Positions 12,801-24,789 of a DNA stretch of 64,000 nucleotides are shown piece by piece. The DNA is from Anoplolepis gracilipes (Eukaryota; Arthropoda; Insecta; Hymenoptera; Formicidae). Position 1 is the first letter of the stretch. Each line of letters begins with the position of its first letter. The stretch lies in assembly GCF_047496725.1 (NCBI RefSeq), contig NC_132980.1, forward strand, positions 7,608,572 to 7,672,571. The letters are read 5' to 3'. The notes beneath the pieces are model-generated. The model did no database searches. It was given only the letters and a program-made list of their open reading frames with translations, and was not told where the DNA came from. The position numbers were made by a program, and so were the translations under genes.

Positions 12801-12870
12801 ACATGGAGCGTCGGCGTGGACTGTGCACCGCGCTAGAAACTGTATGGTTGCGCGTTCACACCCCATGTTA
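12801..12870 (+). repeat. tRNA-like segment, possible SINE head
   Basis: GGTTGCGCGTTCACACCCC (about 12846-12864) resembles a pol III B box and T-arm. The upstream GCGTGGACTGTGCACCGCG (about 12814) resembles a D-arm / A-box region at suitable spacing. A complete cloverleaf cannot be drawn, so this is not a functional tRNA gene. A tRNA-derived SINE remnant is the likely reading. Confidence 0.35.
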
Positions 12871-13122
12871 ATTTTTAACTTTTTCTTTTTCATACAGTTT
12901 TGGTCAAAGAAAAAATGTTTTATGCACTTGAACTTTTTTTATTTTTGTTTTAAATAAAAATAGACAGTGCAAATATTATAAGGACATATGTATTATGTGT
13001 TCATATAGACAACAAAATTTATATGTTATAGAAGTTTAAACATATATTTATTGATTTTATACATATATAATATATATATGTATACATCTACAAAAAAAGC
13101 TATTATAAAATTATTATTCGTA

Positions 13123-13197
13123 AACAGATATATTTATCAGTTTTTTATATATTTAGATCTGTAAAAAAGTAACTATAATAAAATTCTTCATCAAAGT
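13123..13197. repeat. Partial extra copy of a foldback arm
   Basis: TTTATCAGTTTTTTATATAT and the following AGATCTGTAAAAAAGTAACT repeat the left arm of the foldback that starts at 13192, and end in the same CAAAGTTAAT. It is diverged from the adjacent arms. Confidence 0.7.
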
Positions 13198-13716
13198 TAA
13201 TTTTTATATCTACTTATAGAAATTCATAATCAGACATATATTTATCAGTTTTTTATATATGTAGGACGTAGGTCTATAAAAAAGTAATTATAATAAAATT
13301 AATGCATTTATTCATCTGGTATTACATTTTGTGTAATATTATAAAAGCTAGAATGATAATTATCGAAGAAACAAGCAAAACAAGACTAATTTGCAATATA
13401 GTTTGCATCAAAACTGATCAGTAATCGAACAATTTTTTTGAATGTAATATGTATTTTCCAGTATCATTATTAAAAGAAAAATGTTTTTGCAGAAAAGTTG
13501 GTTTCATAAAATGGGCTTGGTGCAAATTAGTCTTTGCCTGTTTCTTTGATAATTATCATCCTAGTGTTTAAAAAATTAGAATGCAATACCAGATGAATAA
13601 ATGCATTAATTTTATTATAATTACTTTTTTATAGACCTACGTCCTACATATATAAAAAACTGATAAATATATGTCTGATTATGAATTTCTATAAGTAGAT
13701 ATAAAAATTAACTTTG
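13192..13716. mobile_element. Foldback element with about 205-bp arms
   Basis: Left arm from 13192 (CAAAGTTAATTTTTATATC) to about 13395 (GACTAATTTGCA). Right arm from about 13521 (TGCAAATTAGTC) to 13716 (...AACTTTG) is its near-perfect reverse complement, with small indels. The loop is about 125 bp. No open frame of note and no clear target duplication was found. Confidence 0.85.
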
Positions 13717-14462
13717 TCAGAGTCAGTATTTTATTAACATCGTCAAAGAAATGATACGTGATGCAGTCAATGTGGACGCGTTCCCAATTCTATCCCGATT
13801 CTTTTCCGATTTAACAACGTAACAGGACACGTTTTAAGATACAGCTGTGTTAGGTAGAAAATTAAACAAAAAATACAGATACAGTTTCAAATAAAGTTTT
13901 AACTCATAATTGATATATCATGATGAAACGCAACGATACGATACGGTGATACGACACATGTCTGGACGAGGCTGAAGACATCAAGGAATCGAGACGTTCG
14001 AAAAAAACTTTGACGTCTCGTTAAAAAGGTGTACAAACTGAAAATTGATGCAAGTATGAAATTGTTAGTAGAAAAATCCAAATGCCTCTGAAGACACGAT
14101 TCGCAATATTTTACACAAGTATTTAAACACTACTTATGGATCCGTTACTTGAAATATTCACAGTGCTTGGTCACCTGTTATATTTGCCTGATTTGCATTC
14201 TGTCTCTGTTTTCAAAAATTTATTTTGACAATGCCATTAAAAGAAATTTTCTATAATAGCATTTCGGTGATCCAAGCGGTTTCAATGAAGGTGCGCGAAA
14301 CGATTCTGAAAGAGTGCTCCAAGAAATCAATCCATTCAGTGACATTGTATAGATGTCGAAAGGACATATTTTGGATAAAATAAATTAATTTTGCCTTTAC
14401 AATTTAATTTTATGTAGCTTCAATTTGATTATTGAATAGACGCACCTTATATGTGTATATTA

Positions 14463-14463
<1 letters not shown>

Positions 14464-14517
<54 letters not shown>
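14464..14517. repeat. TA microsatellite
   Basis: 54 bp pure TA run beside the 14525-14705 hairpin. Confidence 0.95.
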
Positions 14518-14521
<4 letters not shown>

Positions 14522-14524
14522 AAA

Positions 14525-14593
14525 TGTTGTAAAATAAAATAGATATATATATATATATATATACATAATCAATAATTATTGTATATATAATTA

Positions 14594-14642
<49 letters not shown>

Positions 14643-14705
14643 AATTATATATACAATAATTATTGATTATATATATATAATTATATCTATTTTATTTTAC
14701 AACAA
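14525..14705. repeat. TA-rich hairpin (inverted repeat)
   Basis: GTTGTAAAATAAAATAGATA at the left pairs with TATCTATTTTATTTTACAAC at the right. Inside, AATCAATAATTATTGTATAT pairs with ATATACAATAATTATTGATT. The centre is a TA microsatellite (about 14604-14635). Confidence 0.85.
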
Positions 14706-14739
14706 TTTTATACAAAATGCAATTCTATACAAAATAATG

Positions 14740-15640
14740 CACTTTTTGTAAGGGATGCACCAACGATGTATTGTCTGCACGACAATGAGATTAACACTTT
14801 CGTGTCAAAGTCGAGGTTCACTTTTCACAATTACTTTGCGTGTTCGCGCGAAAATAATCTTGATAAAAATTAAATTAAAAAACAGTATTATATATTCACT
14901 GAAGCACTGAAATTTATTTTGAGAATTATGAATAGAGAATTTCGGAAAATGCGACAGAAATATACTTGCCGAATATATACTCTCTCGGCGAGTCACCGCT
15001 GTTGTTGATACAATTTTCCTCTTTTCCAATCCGTATAATGCGTAAGAGGTTTGTGTGCGGTCCCCTTTATACCGTCGTTCCTTGGTGGTGAACCTTCTCC
15101 CCTCTATGGACCTTCCTTTTAGACTCAATGCAGCTCCGTTAGCAGCAGTCGCACGTTTTGTTTGCTCGTGTATTCATATTAAAAGCTGATTTTCATCGTT
15201 ATTAAAAACTAAGGAATAAGAGAGTGCTATAAATATTTAATATTACGAATATTGATATATTAATATTATGATTAATCAATAAATATTTAATATTAATATT
15301 TACTCTATCACAAATAAAATAAAATATTCTAGACTACATATAATTAGATTTTTCAGATTTTTTATTTATTATATAATATTTGAATTGCGGACAATCAGTA
15401 TTTGTCAATTCTTGTATCAAAAATCAAATCTGCCTTTCTTGTACTGCGTCTTTGTTACTTCATGAAAAGGGAACGGCCGCATTATTACCATCGAAATTTT
15501 CTCCTCACGAGAGAAGGTGGCATAAAAAGAAAAAAAAATCGAAACTGCCCACAGGTAAACTCCAACGACAGTGCTAAAAAGACAGTGAAAAGGGTAACGC
15601 ATGAAATTTGCATTCTTAGTTGAGTGTTTTGCTCGTTTGT
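14740..15640. other. Moderate-GC intergenic segment without a recognised gene
   Basis: Two stretches (14790-15180 and 15380-15620) have more balanced composition and a few overlapping open frames on both strands. No domain or splice structure was recognised. They could be noncoding RNA exons or old repeats. Confidence 0.35.
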
Positions 15641-16999
15641 TTTTATTTTTACAAAAAATTAAAAATATATATTTAAATAGATATATAAAATAGATATTTT
15701 ATAAATATGTGTAAAAGAAAATATCAGCTGAATTATTGAGATTATAAACATTGAAATTAATAATAAACAGTCAAATAGTGTCTATTACTACATTATACCA
15801 TTAGATTATAATAATTAAGTCATATATTTTTTAAACATCAAAAAGCATTTTTTATGCATATTATTACAAAACGATGAAATCATGTAATGCAAAGATTTAA
15901 TAAACATTCTATCATTTATTAAAACTGGTTTATGCTAACTAACCAGCTGTAACCAGTTTTTCGAAATTCCGGATTCTTCAGAAGTCTTTAGAAAAATCTG
16001 CAATAATGTACGTTCAACATTGCACAACATATTGGCTAAAACAAATTAAACAATAAACTTGCTAATTTTTTCTTCAAGGATTTTGTATAGATTTGAAAAG
16101 GCTATTTAATTGATCTATAGAGCTGCAAAATATTATTACACTGTTTATATTAGTACACATATAAGATAGAAAGTTTTGTAAAAAAAAAATATATAAAAAA
16201 AACAAGTTGGACATCGTTCACGATTAAATTTTCATGGCATTAAAAATTTATAGTAGTAATTCTTGTAATATATCTTCAATAAAAAATGTATAAATTAATT
16301 ACCTTGACAATATGTAATAATATAGACTGAAATTTAGTTTTTTTTAAAGTTTGTGCATGTATGACTATAAAAAATTGCAATTAAAATAACTGTATGCACG
16401 TGCAATATTCAAAAAATATTTTCAAATATCATATCATTTTTTAAAAAAGTACATTCTTAGATGTTTGCAACGAGAAACAATTTTATTTTAAGAAAAAAAA
16501 TTTCAAATTAATCCAAGAATCTGTCGTACAAATATATACATATAATGCATTAAAATATGTATATTATATAAAATATGTATATTAAATAAATAATAAATAA
16601 TTAATAATAAATATAATCCCTCTCTAAAAACGCATGTCTCTCTGTCTCGTTGTGAAATACGTTATGCGACTTGATTCATTTGTGTCGTCTGCAACTGTCA
16701 AATTATCATGTTTTGACAGTTTTGACAGTTTGTGTGACGATTTATAATAGATATAATAAATAAATAAATAAAAATAATAAATAAATAATAAATTTAATAA
16801 ATAAACATAATATAAAATAAAAATAAATAATATAAATACATATATAATAATATATATAACATAATCTATATATATATATATATATAATATATATACTAAA
16901 TAATATTTACTAAATAATATTTTTTTAAATATTATTTATTTTATATTTAATTTGACATTTAACTTATTATTTTATATTTAATTTTACATTTAACTTAAT

Positions 17000-17740
17000 A
17001 GTTTCTATATTTCCTCGGCCCCCAATAATAATTTGAATTTGAAAGTTTATACAAGAAAGACATGAACTTCTGCTCTTGTCGGCGGGCGCCCGCTCTTCAT
17101 CCTCTTCGCCGATCTGTAATAATTAAAAATTTTATTAGGCTTATTATTAAATTAACTTTAAAACTTGATTTTTTCACAGTTAATACAAAATAAGCATACA
17201 TAAAAATACAGAGCATAAAAGTTATTATTATAGACATGTTAACTGCACAAATATAAAACAAATTTTATTGTATTATTATATAAAGATTTATATGTAAATA
17301 TTTTATATAATAAATATAAAATGTTTATATTTATACAGTTGACGTGTATATAACCCTTTGTGCTTTCTTTTTTATGTGTATTCTGTTATTTTATATTAAT
17401 TGTAAAAAAATACTCAAGCGATATATAAAAGAAAAAATTTGGAAACTTACACGGAGCAACGACATGAGCATTAAGGATGGCGGAAGTAGCGGCGGCGGAA
17501 GCAGCGGCGATGGGAGCAGCAACTGTAACAGCCTTACGTGCGGCGACCGCACGTGTTTCTCTCGCTGGCTCTGAGTCCATAAATTCATCTAAGTAATCTT
17601 CGAGAGAAATTTATAAAGTCAAGAATTAAGTACTTATATCAATACCAATTAATATACAAATATAATATATATTGTATTAATTACTTGTATTGTTATAATA
17701 TTATACTTACGTCGTCCATCTCGTGTACTGATCTCATTTA
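17000..17740 (-). other. Alanine-rich open frame with possible splice signals
   Basis: On the minus strand 17597-17451 reads an acidic start (DYLDEF, MDSEPARE) and then an alanine-rich run. It is bordered by AG (17598-17599) and a GTAAGT donor (17450-17445). Possible partner exons are 17737-17711 (starts with ATG, GTAAGT donor) and from 17113 leftward (AG acceptor). The phases do not join cleanly: exon 1 is phase 0 while the next exon needs phase 1. This is either a decayed gene, a transposon-derived gene start, or coincidence in a GC-rich island. No function is assigned. Confidence 0.25.
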
Positions 17741-17821
17741 TTTTTGAGCCGTATAATTGATTTTAACTTGACGTATTTTTTTTCTTTTGTAAAAATTTTT
17801 TGTGAAGATATGTATATTCGA

Positions 17822-17822
<1 letters not shown>

Positions 17823-17873
<51 letters not shown>
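17823..17873. repeat. TA microsatellite
   Basis: Pure TA run. Confidence 0.95.
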
Positions 17874-17875
<2 letters not shown>

Positions 17876-18066
17876 AATAATGCTTTTTATAATCATATTT
17901 ATTATGCATTATTATTTTATTATTTTAAATAATCATAATACTGATTGTTTTTTCTTTTAATTTCTATATTCTTTTATTTAAATATTTAAATATGTTTTTC
18001 AATTACTCATATTCACTGACATATTCACGATGAATATGCGAACTAATAATTTTTTATATCGATGCG

Positions 18067-18737
18067 ATTGGTATTTTAGTCGTATTGAATAGTCATTTAA
18101 ATGTGTAAAAAAAAAATAATACCTTAATTTAAAAGTTAAAATATAGTCTCATCTTTTCTATAAACTTTTTTTTAAATCTTTTGATCGTCAATCAAGTAAT
18201 TACCGTAAAGACCGGATTCTTGGGTCTCATGCGTCACTACCATCACAATAGCGAAGATCACGTCAATCGGCTCAACAATAAAATCAACTTAAAAATACTT
18301 TTCTTAAAAATACTTTTAAGTATTTTAATACTTCTACACATATATACATACATATATGTAATTATTTCTACTTAAAATGTTTTAGATTGTTTTTTGACAA
18401 GTTTGAAAAATTTGGAGAATATCCTATTTTATATTCGAGGAGGGGAGGTAATAATGAAAACAATATATATGTATAGAAGTATTAAAATACTTAAAAGTAT
18501 TTTTAAGAAAAGTATTTTTAAGTTGATTTTATTGTTGAGCCGATTGACGTGATCTTCGCTATTGTGATGGTAGTGACGCATGAGACCCAAAAATCCGGTC
18601 TTTACGGTAATTACTTGATTGACGATCAAAAAATTTAAAAAAAAGTTTATAGAAAAGACGAGACTATATTTTAACTTTTAAATTAAGGTATTATTTTTTT
18701 TTACACATTTAAATGACTTTTCAATACGACTAAAATA

Positions 18738-18742
<5 letters not shown>
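18067..18742. mobile_element. Large foldback element with about 280-bp arms
   Basis: The left arm begins ATTGGTATTTTAGTCGTATT (18067) and the right arm ends with its near complement at 18742. The arms match to about 18350 and 18460, leaving a loop near 110 bp. Each arm contains the same 50-codon open frame (VITVKTGFLGLMRHYHHNSE...), so it appears on both strands. This part is more GC-rich than the surroundings. The right end abuts a 76-bp TA run. Confidence 0.85.

Positions 18743-18816
<74 letters not shown>
18741..18816. repeat. Long TA microsatellite
   Basis: About 38 TA units, the longest in the window, directly at the end of the foldback. Confidence 0.97.
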
Positions 18817-18820
<4 letters not shown>

Positions 18821-19100
18821 CTCCTTTATGGACAAACTCGCTCTGGATGTGTGCGTATGTGTCTGTATGTGTACGTGTGACTGATTTGAATCTTAAATTT
18901 CTTTATGATAAAAATATACTTTTCGGGTATGAGATTTCGAGTTCTCAAGATTGACTGCACCAATCATTTTCAAATTGGTCGCAATCGAAAGCTTGAGTTG
19001 ACATTATATAAGGAAAATGCTGTTAGATTTTTGAATACGACTATAGTTTCTGAGAAATCTTAATTGAAATTTACATTACATAAAAAATCCGGGAAGCTTT

Positions 19101-19295
19101 ACGGCAGCGGCGCAACGATGTCCATGAAATTGTTTTTTTATTTTATAAATTTTTTTTTAATTTACCGTTGCGCCGTTACCGCGCTTGATTGATATACGGT
19201 AACGCAGTGGCGCGATGATGTCCATGAAGTTGTTCTTTATTTTATGAATTTTTTTTAAACTTGACTTTGCACCGCTATTACAGACGCTTGATATT
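19101..19295. repeat. Two-copy tandem repeat, about 97-bp unit
   Basis: Both units carry GATGTCCATGAARTTGTT, then a TTTTATAAATTTTTTT-like tract, then CACCG/CGCCG and GCGCTTGAT/ACGCTTGAT. They are diverged by perhaps 20-25%. Confidence 0.75.
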
Positions 19296-19429
19296 TTTTT
19301 ATAAAGGATTTCATGATTTATTGTATTTTGGTAGTATGTAAATAAGAAGAAACTTGATTTGATAAAAGAATATTTATAGTTTCTCCTGTATTTTACAAAA
19401 GAACTACATGTCATTTATAAAATAATAAT

Positions 19430-19466
19430 AGAGAAACGCATTTCATATTAGCCGGAAATTTTAAAA
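19430..19466. repeat. Short direct repeat, copy 1
   Basis: GAGAAACGCATTTCATATTA followed by GCCGGAAATTTTAAAAAAG. Copy 2 is at 19894-19937. Confidence 0.7.
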
Positions 19467-19893
19467 AAGTAAAAATACTACATAATCAGATAAACATGAT
19501 TGTATAAATCATAATAAAAAACAGCAAATAGATAATTTCTCACTTATTATTACTACTATAAATTTAACATAGTTGATATAATGATACTTACATCAATATT
19601 TACGAAAAGATTGGCAATTAATTAAGATGTCTTCCAGATATATACAGCAAACAATGTAATAAAAAGAATTAAATTTTGTTTTCAATTATATCGTAAAAGA
19701 AGTTTTATAAAATTGAAGAGCTGAAAAGATTTTAGACATGACATATAAATGTATTATTTATAAAAGAATATTGCCAGTTTATCATGCATACACAAAGGTA
19801 TACATAAATATAATATTTAACTTCTTTGAAAAAAAAAAAACAAAAATATATTAAAATATTTATATAAAATTTAAATGTAAATAAAATAGTAAT

Positions 19894-19937
19894 AGAGAAG
19901 CGCATTTCATATTATAAGCCGAAAATTTTAAAAAAGT
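19894..19937. repeat. Short direct repeat, copy 2
   Basis: GAGAAGCGCATTTCATATTA followed by TAAGCCGAAAATTTTAAAAA, matching 19430-19466 with small changes. The pair encloses about 430 bp of AT-rich DNA just left of the gypsy remnant. Confidence 0.7.
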
Positions 19938-20169
19938 TTGTTGTCAAGATAACCAATGGATAAGGATTACTCAAGAATATAGACAAAATAAATGAAGCCA
20001 TTAATTGTCACCATTTAAATTAATAACGAGTACGAAATTGTATTTAGAGTTAACTCGACGGTACATGCTCTATCGGATTCAAAAAATTGGAACTTTCTTG
20101 CGACTTTCTTCTCAAACGACTCATCGAAGAATGCCCGCTTTCTCGGTAATAGTCATATCTGTTTTTCGG

Positions 20170-20306
20170 TCCCGCTGGACCCCACATCTCACCTATCCTC
20201 CCTATTGCCAGCCTACTCACGTCAGTGCCTAATCACGCTTGTTATTAAAGCTCTTCTTCTAGAACCTTCGATTATTATTGTTTTCAATTGTCATTTCGCT
20301 TACAAT
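20170..20306 (-). repeat. 3' LTR remnant of the gypsy element
   Basis: Matches 22717-22853, sharing CTCACGTCAGTGCCTAATCA and TAGAACCTTCGATTATTATT. The true LTR may extend further left, where no second copy exists to compare. Confidence 0.75.
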
Positions 20307-20497
20307 TCGGCCAGCCTGACAATAGGCCATCCTCGACCGTTCCTACATTTGTTTTAGGGATACGAGTCAAAATCTGAATCTTGCTGAACGCTTTCGTCGA
20401 ATGTGTCTACATGATTACCACATAGCGAAATATTTTACAATTTAGTTTTTTTACAATACTGTTTTTGGCTGTCACTCTCTATCTGGACGGAATAAAT

Positions 20498-22660
20498 TTA
20501 ACGCTCATCGAGGCTCGTTATCTCTCGCCACGGCCTAATATTTGCGGCCTCCCACGTTCCTTTATACGGTCTTTGTGAAATTTGATAATCTTCTATTACA
20601 TCCGTTACTATATATCTATCATTCTTTAATCGTCTTACTACGCGATAAGATGTTCTGAAGTTTGGCGCCAGTTTCCCGCCTGCTGCATCGAAGTTTTTGA
20701 CCATAACGAAATCACCTTCCGCATATTCGCGAGCTGCTTTGCGCTTTCTATTTACATAATTTTCCTTGTATTTTTGTGCCTTTTCGATCCTTTTCGCTGC
20801 TTTTGCTCTAATTATCTTGGGATTCTCTAATTCCGCGTCTAATTTACGTTCTAAAACATATTCCCTTAAGGCATCGACCACCTGTCCGCGTTGCTCTACT
20901 CCGAACAATAGCTTATTAGGTGTTTCGCCAGTCGCTTTACTTTTTATATTGTTTACAGCAAATTCGATCTCGCTAAGCGCTTTATGCCAATCCTTTCCAT
21001 CATATAATTTGCCTATCGCAGGAGCTAAAATTCTGTTGTATCGCTCCACTTGTCCGTTCGCTTGTGGCGAAGCCTTGGCTATATTATGTGTTTAATATTC
21101 ATTTCCGACATAAATTCCTCGAATTCGCCTGAGATAAAACTTGTGCCTCTGTCTGAGATTAAAATCTTCGGTCTACTGTACACATTAAAATATTCTTTCA
21201 GACATCTAATTAATTTGCGCGTCGCTGTTGTCTTAACCGCATGACATTTTACATATTTAGTAAACGCATTGATAATGACATATTTTCTTGCTGCGTTCGT
21301 TCGGTCTACGGAGCCGAAATGATTTATATGTATAGAATGGCACTTCTCCTTTTGGAATACTATGAACGAAGCCTTCAATCTTACCCGACGGTTTTGAAAA
21401 AGCAATATATTTAATTCAATTTTGTGTGTGAGCTCGAATCTTAGTCTTCATGTCAGGAAACCAGTAACTCTCTCGTAACACATCATAAGTCTCATCGACT
21501 CCTAAATGCCCGAAATCATTATGATATCTATATAATAATTCTCGTTCCATATCGTGTGGTGCATAGAATAGAACTTTATCTTTTCTCTTACGATATACTA
21601 ATCCGTTTCTTAATTCGAAAAGATTCTCTTGTTCCTTTTCTAGTCGTGTTTTTAATTCTTTTATTTTCGGATTTTGAACTTGACATACGGATAAATTGAA
21701 CTCGAATGTGTTGTCTGAGATAACGAGTATACTGTTTACCCGACTCAAAGCGTCTACATGTGGCATTCTTTTGCCCGGACGATGCTCGGTACTGTAATCG
21801 TAATTTTGTAATTCGAACGTCCACCGTGCTATTCGCGGGTTAATTACTTTTTGTTTAATGTCATAACTAATGCGTTACAATCAGTAACTATTTTAAACGA
21901 AATGCCCTGTAAATAAATACGAAATCTTTTGAGCGCATATATTATAACCAAAGTCTCTAACTCGTAGCTGTGATAGTGTGATTCTACCTCCGTAGCTCTC
22001 TTAGAAAAATAGAAAACCGGATGAAATCGTTTATCCGCTTTACGCTGCAACAATACCGCACCGAAATCCTGCGAACTCGCATCGCAATGTAATTCTGTAG
22101 GATCGTTCGGATTATAAATTATCAATATAGGAGCTTCGATCAATTTTCTTTTTAGTAATTCAAACGCATCTAATTGTTTTTGTTCGAATCTAAATATCGC
22201 TTACTTCTTAAGTAGGTCATACAATGGACCAGCAATTATGGAGAAGTTCTCAATGAATTTCCTAAAATAACAGCACAAGCCCAAAAAATTCTGCACGTCT
22301 CGGATGTTCCTAGGAGTGGGAAATTCTTTTACCGCGACGATCCCATGGTCGCTCGCACGTATTCCCTTCTCTGAGACAATGTATCCCAAAAATTCTATTT
22401 TGTCATACAAAAATCGACATTTGTCTAACCGCAGTTCGAGTAGATTTCGTACAAATAGACGGAAAACTTTGTCAAGTGTCTCGAAATGCCCCTCGATAGT
22501 ATGCGTCGTTATCAAATGTCATCCATATACACAATAACATTTCGGCTTTTAATTAGGTGGCTTAGAATCTTGTTTACATATCGTTGAAATCACGTGGGCG
22601 CGTTCTTTAACCCGAATGGTATTCTTAAATATTCGTATTGCCCGAACGTATTGGCGTCAC
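20498..22660 (-). pseudogene. Ty3/gypsy pol remnant: RT, RNase H, integrase
   Basis: In order on the minus strand: RT palm with PFGLKNAP (about 22600) and the YMDD active site (about 22525-22536); RT thumb region with FLGY and FLGLCCYFRKF; RNase H (about 22143-21844) keeping its D, E and D residues (HCDASS, YELETL, VTDCNA); an integrase zinc-finger region with the two histidines (about 21530) but the cysteine half lost; integrase core with the first catalytic Asp replaced by Asn (VIINAFTKYV), the second intact (SDRGTSF) and the Glu present (QVERYN); then a C-terminal tail with a YKGTWEA motif. There are frameshifts in RT, after RNase H and in the integrase core, and an in-frame stop near 22201. 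It cannot be active. Confidence 0.9.
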
Positions 22661-22716
22661 GAAAGCAGTGTATTTAATGCTAACCTTTGACATGTAAACA
22701 TGAGATAATTTTTAAT

Positions 22717-22853
22717 TCCCACTGGACCTCGCACCTCACCTATCCTTCCTACTGCCAGTCCACTCACGTCAGTGCCTAATCACGCTTGTTGTTAAGGCTC
22801 TCCTTCTAGAACCTTCGATTATTATTGTTTTCAATTGTCATTTCGCTTACAAT
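22717..22853 (-). repeat. 5' LTR remnant of the gypsy element
   Basis: Second copy of the 137-bp repeat. Its left border with internal sequence (about 22716) marks the internal deletion. Confidence 0.75.
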
Positions 22854-24485
22854 ATCTTTCTAGCTAATTACAAACTGAAATAAAAACTAAATAACACGTA
22901 ATTAGAAGTAAACGAACTCACAGTTATTATTAGAGAATTAATATTGACTTTGAATTATTTTTTAAGCTTTATAATGTATTTTAAGTATTGAATATCTAAC
23001 TGTTAAATTATAAACTAAAAATTGTTTCAGTATAAGTTGAGGAAATTTAATTGAAAAATATTGACTTATAAGGCGATAACAGCCAACTATACTTTTCTTA
23101 GTCTATACCATAATTGCAATGATCTAGCTCAATGTATGTCATCCTGTCACCCGAAGTATCTTTATAATGTAATATTACAGAATATGAAATTAATTTCTTT
23201 TGCTGATCTATGTATCATTAGAAATGTATACTATTTTTGATTTATGTTAATCTCTTAAAACAAAATTTTTTTCATTATGAATACATATAGTATTACATAT
23301 AACAGTGTATGTATAAATATATGTAATATTTATTTTCTTTGAAAGAAACAAAATAAATTATAGAGGGCAAAGTTGATAATATTATTGTTTATAATAACAA
23401 ATTGCTAAAAGATTAATTTAAATATGTGGAATAAATGCAACAAAAGACATAACAGAACATTAGAATACAAAAATAATGGTCGGATCTATCAATCTTTCTT
23501 TAAGAGAATGAGGTCTTTTCAATTTCTAAATGATGTTTGCTAATGTTGACTATTATGTATTCGCAACTCTTGCAATGACTTGCGATACTTTTCTGAGAAT
23601 ATTCTAAGAAAACTCAGTCAGCACCTATCTTGAGAAAACTTCCCGAAAGTATACCTAGCTACTAGATTCGCGCAACATTCATCGTTAAACGATTGAAAAA
23701 ATAGTAAAATAAATTTTATCTTTATTTTGAGCATCATCATTTTTTTCTCTTTCTATTATATACACATTTTTTTATAGAATTTCATTTTTGCATAGATAAA
23801 TATTTGTCGACAACTCATATCTAAAATTTTGCATCGTGAAAGATTGCAATAAAGTCGAGAAAGAAAGAGAATTTTTTTCTCAAAGGTGTGTTTACTTTTC
23901 GTAATGTTTAATACTTTTACATAATACATATTAATATCTCTTTCTACATATATGATTCTCAATATAATTATTAAATTTATAAATGTACAAGGTAAAAATT
24001 TTGTAATTATTGGCAACCAATTATTTGTTAAAAACTTTTTTACATTAATTTTCAAAAATGTTCAAATTTTAACAACAAAATAGACACAATATAAAGGTTA
24101 ATATTAAATTTAATAAAAAGCCTTCTTTATTCTTTAATATTTATTTATAAAATTAAATATATTTTAATATTTATTATGCATCCTATATATTTTAAATCAT
24201 AAATTACGAATCAGTTAAGTATTCATATAATAAAATAATCCTACTACTTACATATTTTTTTTATTTTATTTTTTAATGTTACATTTTATTATTAATGTTA
24301 CAAATTATATTTTATTTTTATTTTTATTAAAAAAATTGATTATGTGTGTAGCAAAGCAAAATTTATGTGTATAAATAAAATATAATTCTAGAGTGAAAAA
24401 TAAGAGTATAGAACTGATTATTGAATTGCTGTGTGCATTAACTGTTTATTATTTACATTATAAAAAGAGATATGAAGTAATTTTA
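22854..24485. other. AT-rich intergenic DNA
   Basis: No gene, RNA or clear repeat was identified. Confidence 0.55.
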
Positions 24486-24489
24486 ATAA

Positions 24490-24735
24490 AATTTTATATA
24501 TGTATTTATAAATTTTATTTGTATTATTATTAAAGAAGAAATTAAAATTTGTAAAATACATTGTCATATTAAATCCAGTATTAAATGAATAAAGATTGTT
24601 AGTAGAATTATCAGCTTTGTTTACTGGATTGTTAGATATTCTGATTATTTTTATCTACATGAAAAAAATCTATTTACCTAACCTGATTTATTTTTTCTAC
24701 ATGTGCTAATATGTACATCCATTTACGAATATTCT
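24490..24735. repeat. Inverted repeat A, left copy
   Basis: Includes TTTGTAAAATACATTGTCAT and CTAATATGTACATCCATTTA. Its reverse complement at about 25325-25540 is roughly 90% alike. Confidence 0.8.
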
Positions 24736-24789
24736 ATGAGGTACTTCTTCCGATGTTTCTAAAATTAATCCTTGATTTTGAAGATTATT

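Larger units (their letters stand above)
20170..22853 (-). mobile_element. Internally deleted, degenerate Ty3/gypsy LTR retrotransposon
   Basis: A minus-strand pol remnant (about 20498-22660) lies between two 137-bp direct repeats, 20170-20306 and 22717-22853, which are about 90% alike and read as LTR pieces. The 5' (right) LTR piece joins the reverse transcriptase almost directly, so gag, protease and the start of RT are missing. The LTR edge fits TGTAAGCG... on the minus strand (20304 and 22851). I could not fix the other LTR edge or a target duplication. Confidence 0.85.

Noticed and set aside
12801..12870. Functional tRNA gene
   Set aside because: A B-box-like segment is present, but no acceptor stem or full cloverleaf can be drawn.
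1127..18816. Regular TA runs as possible CRISPR or origin-type arrays
   Set aside because: They are simple dinucleotide microsatellites without spacers, typical of AT-rich insect genomes.
20005..20232. 75-codon plus-strand frame over the left LTR region
   Set aside because: It begins in AT-rich flank and runs antisense through the LTR repeat, so it is a shadow of the element.
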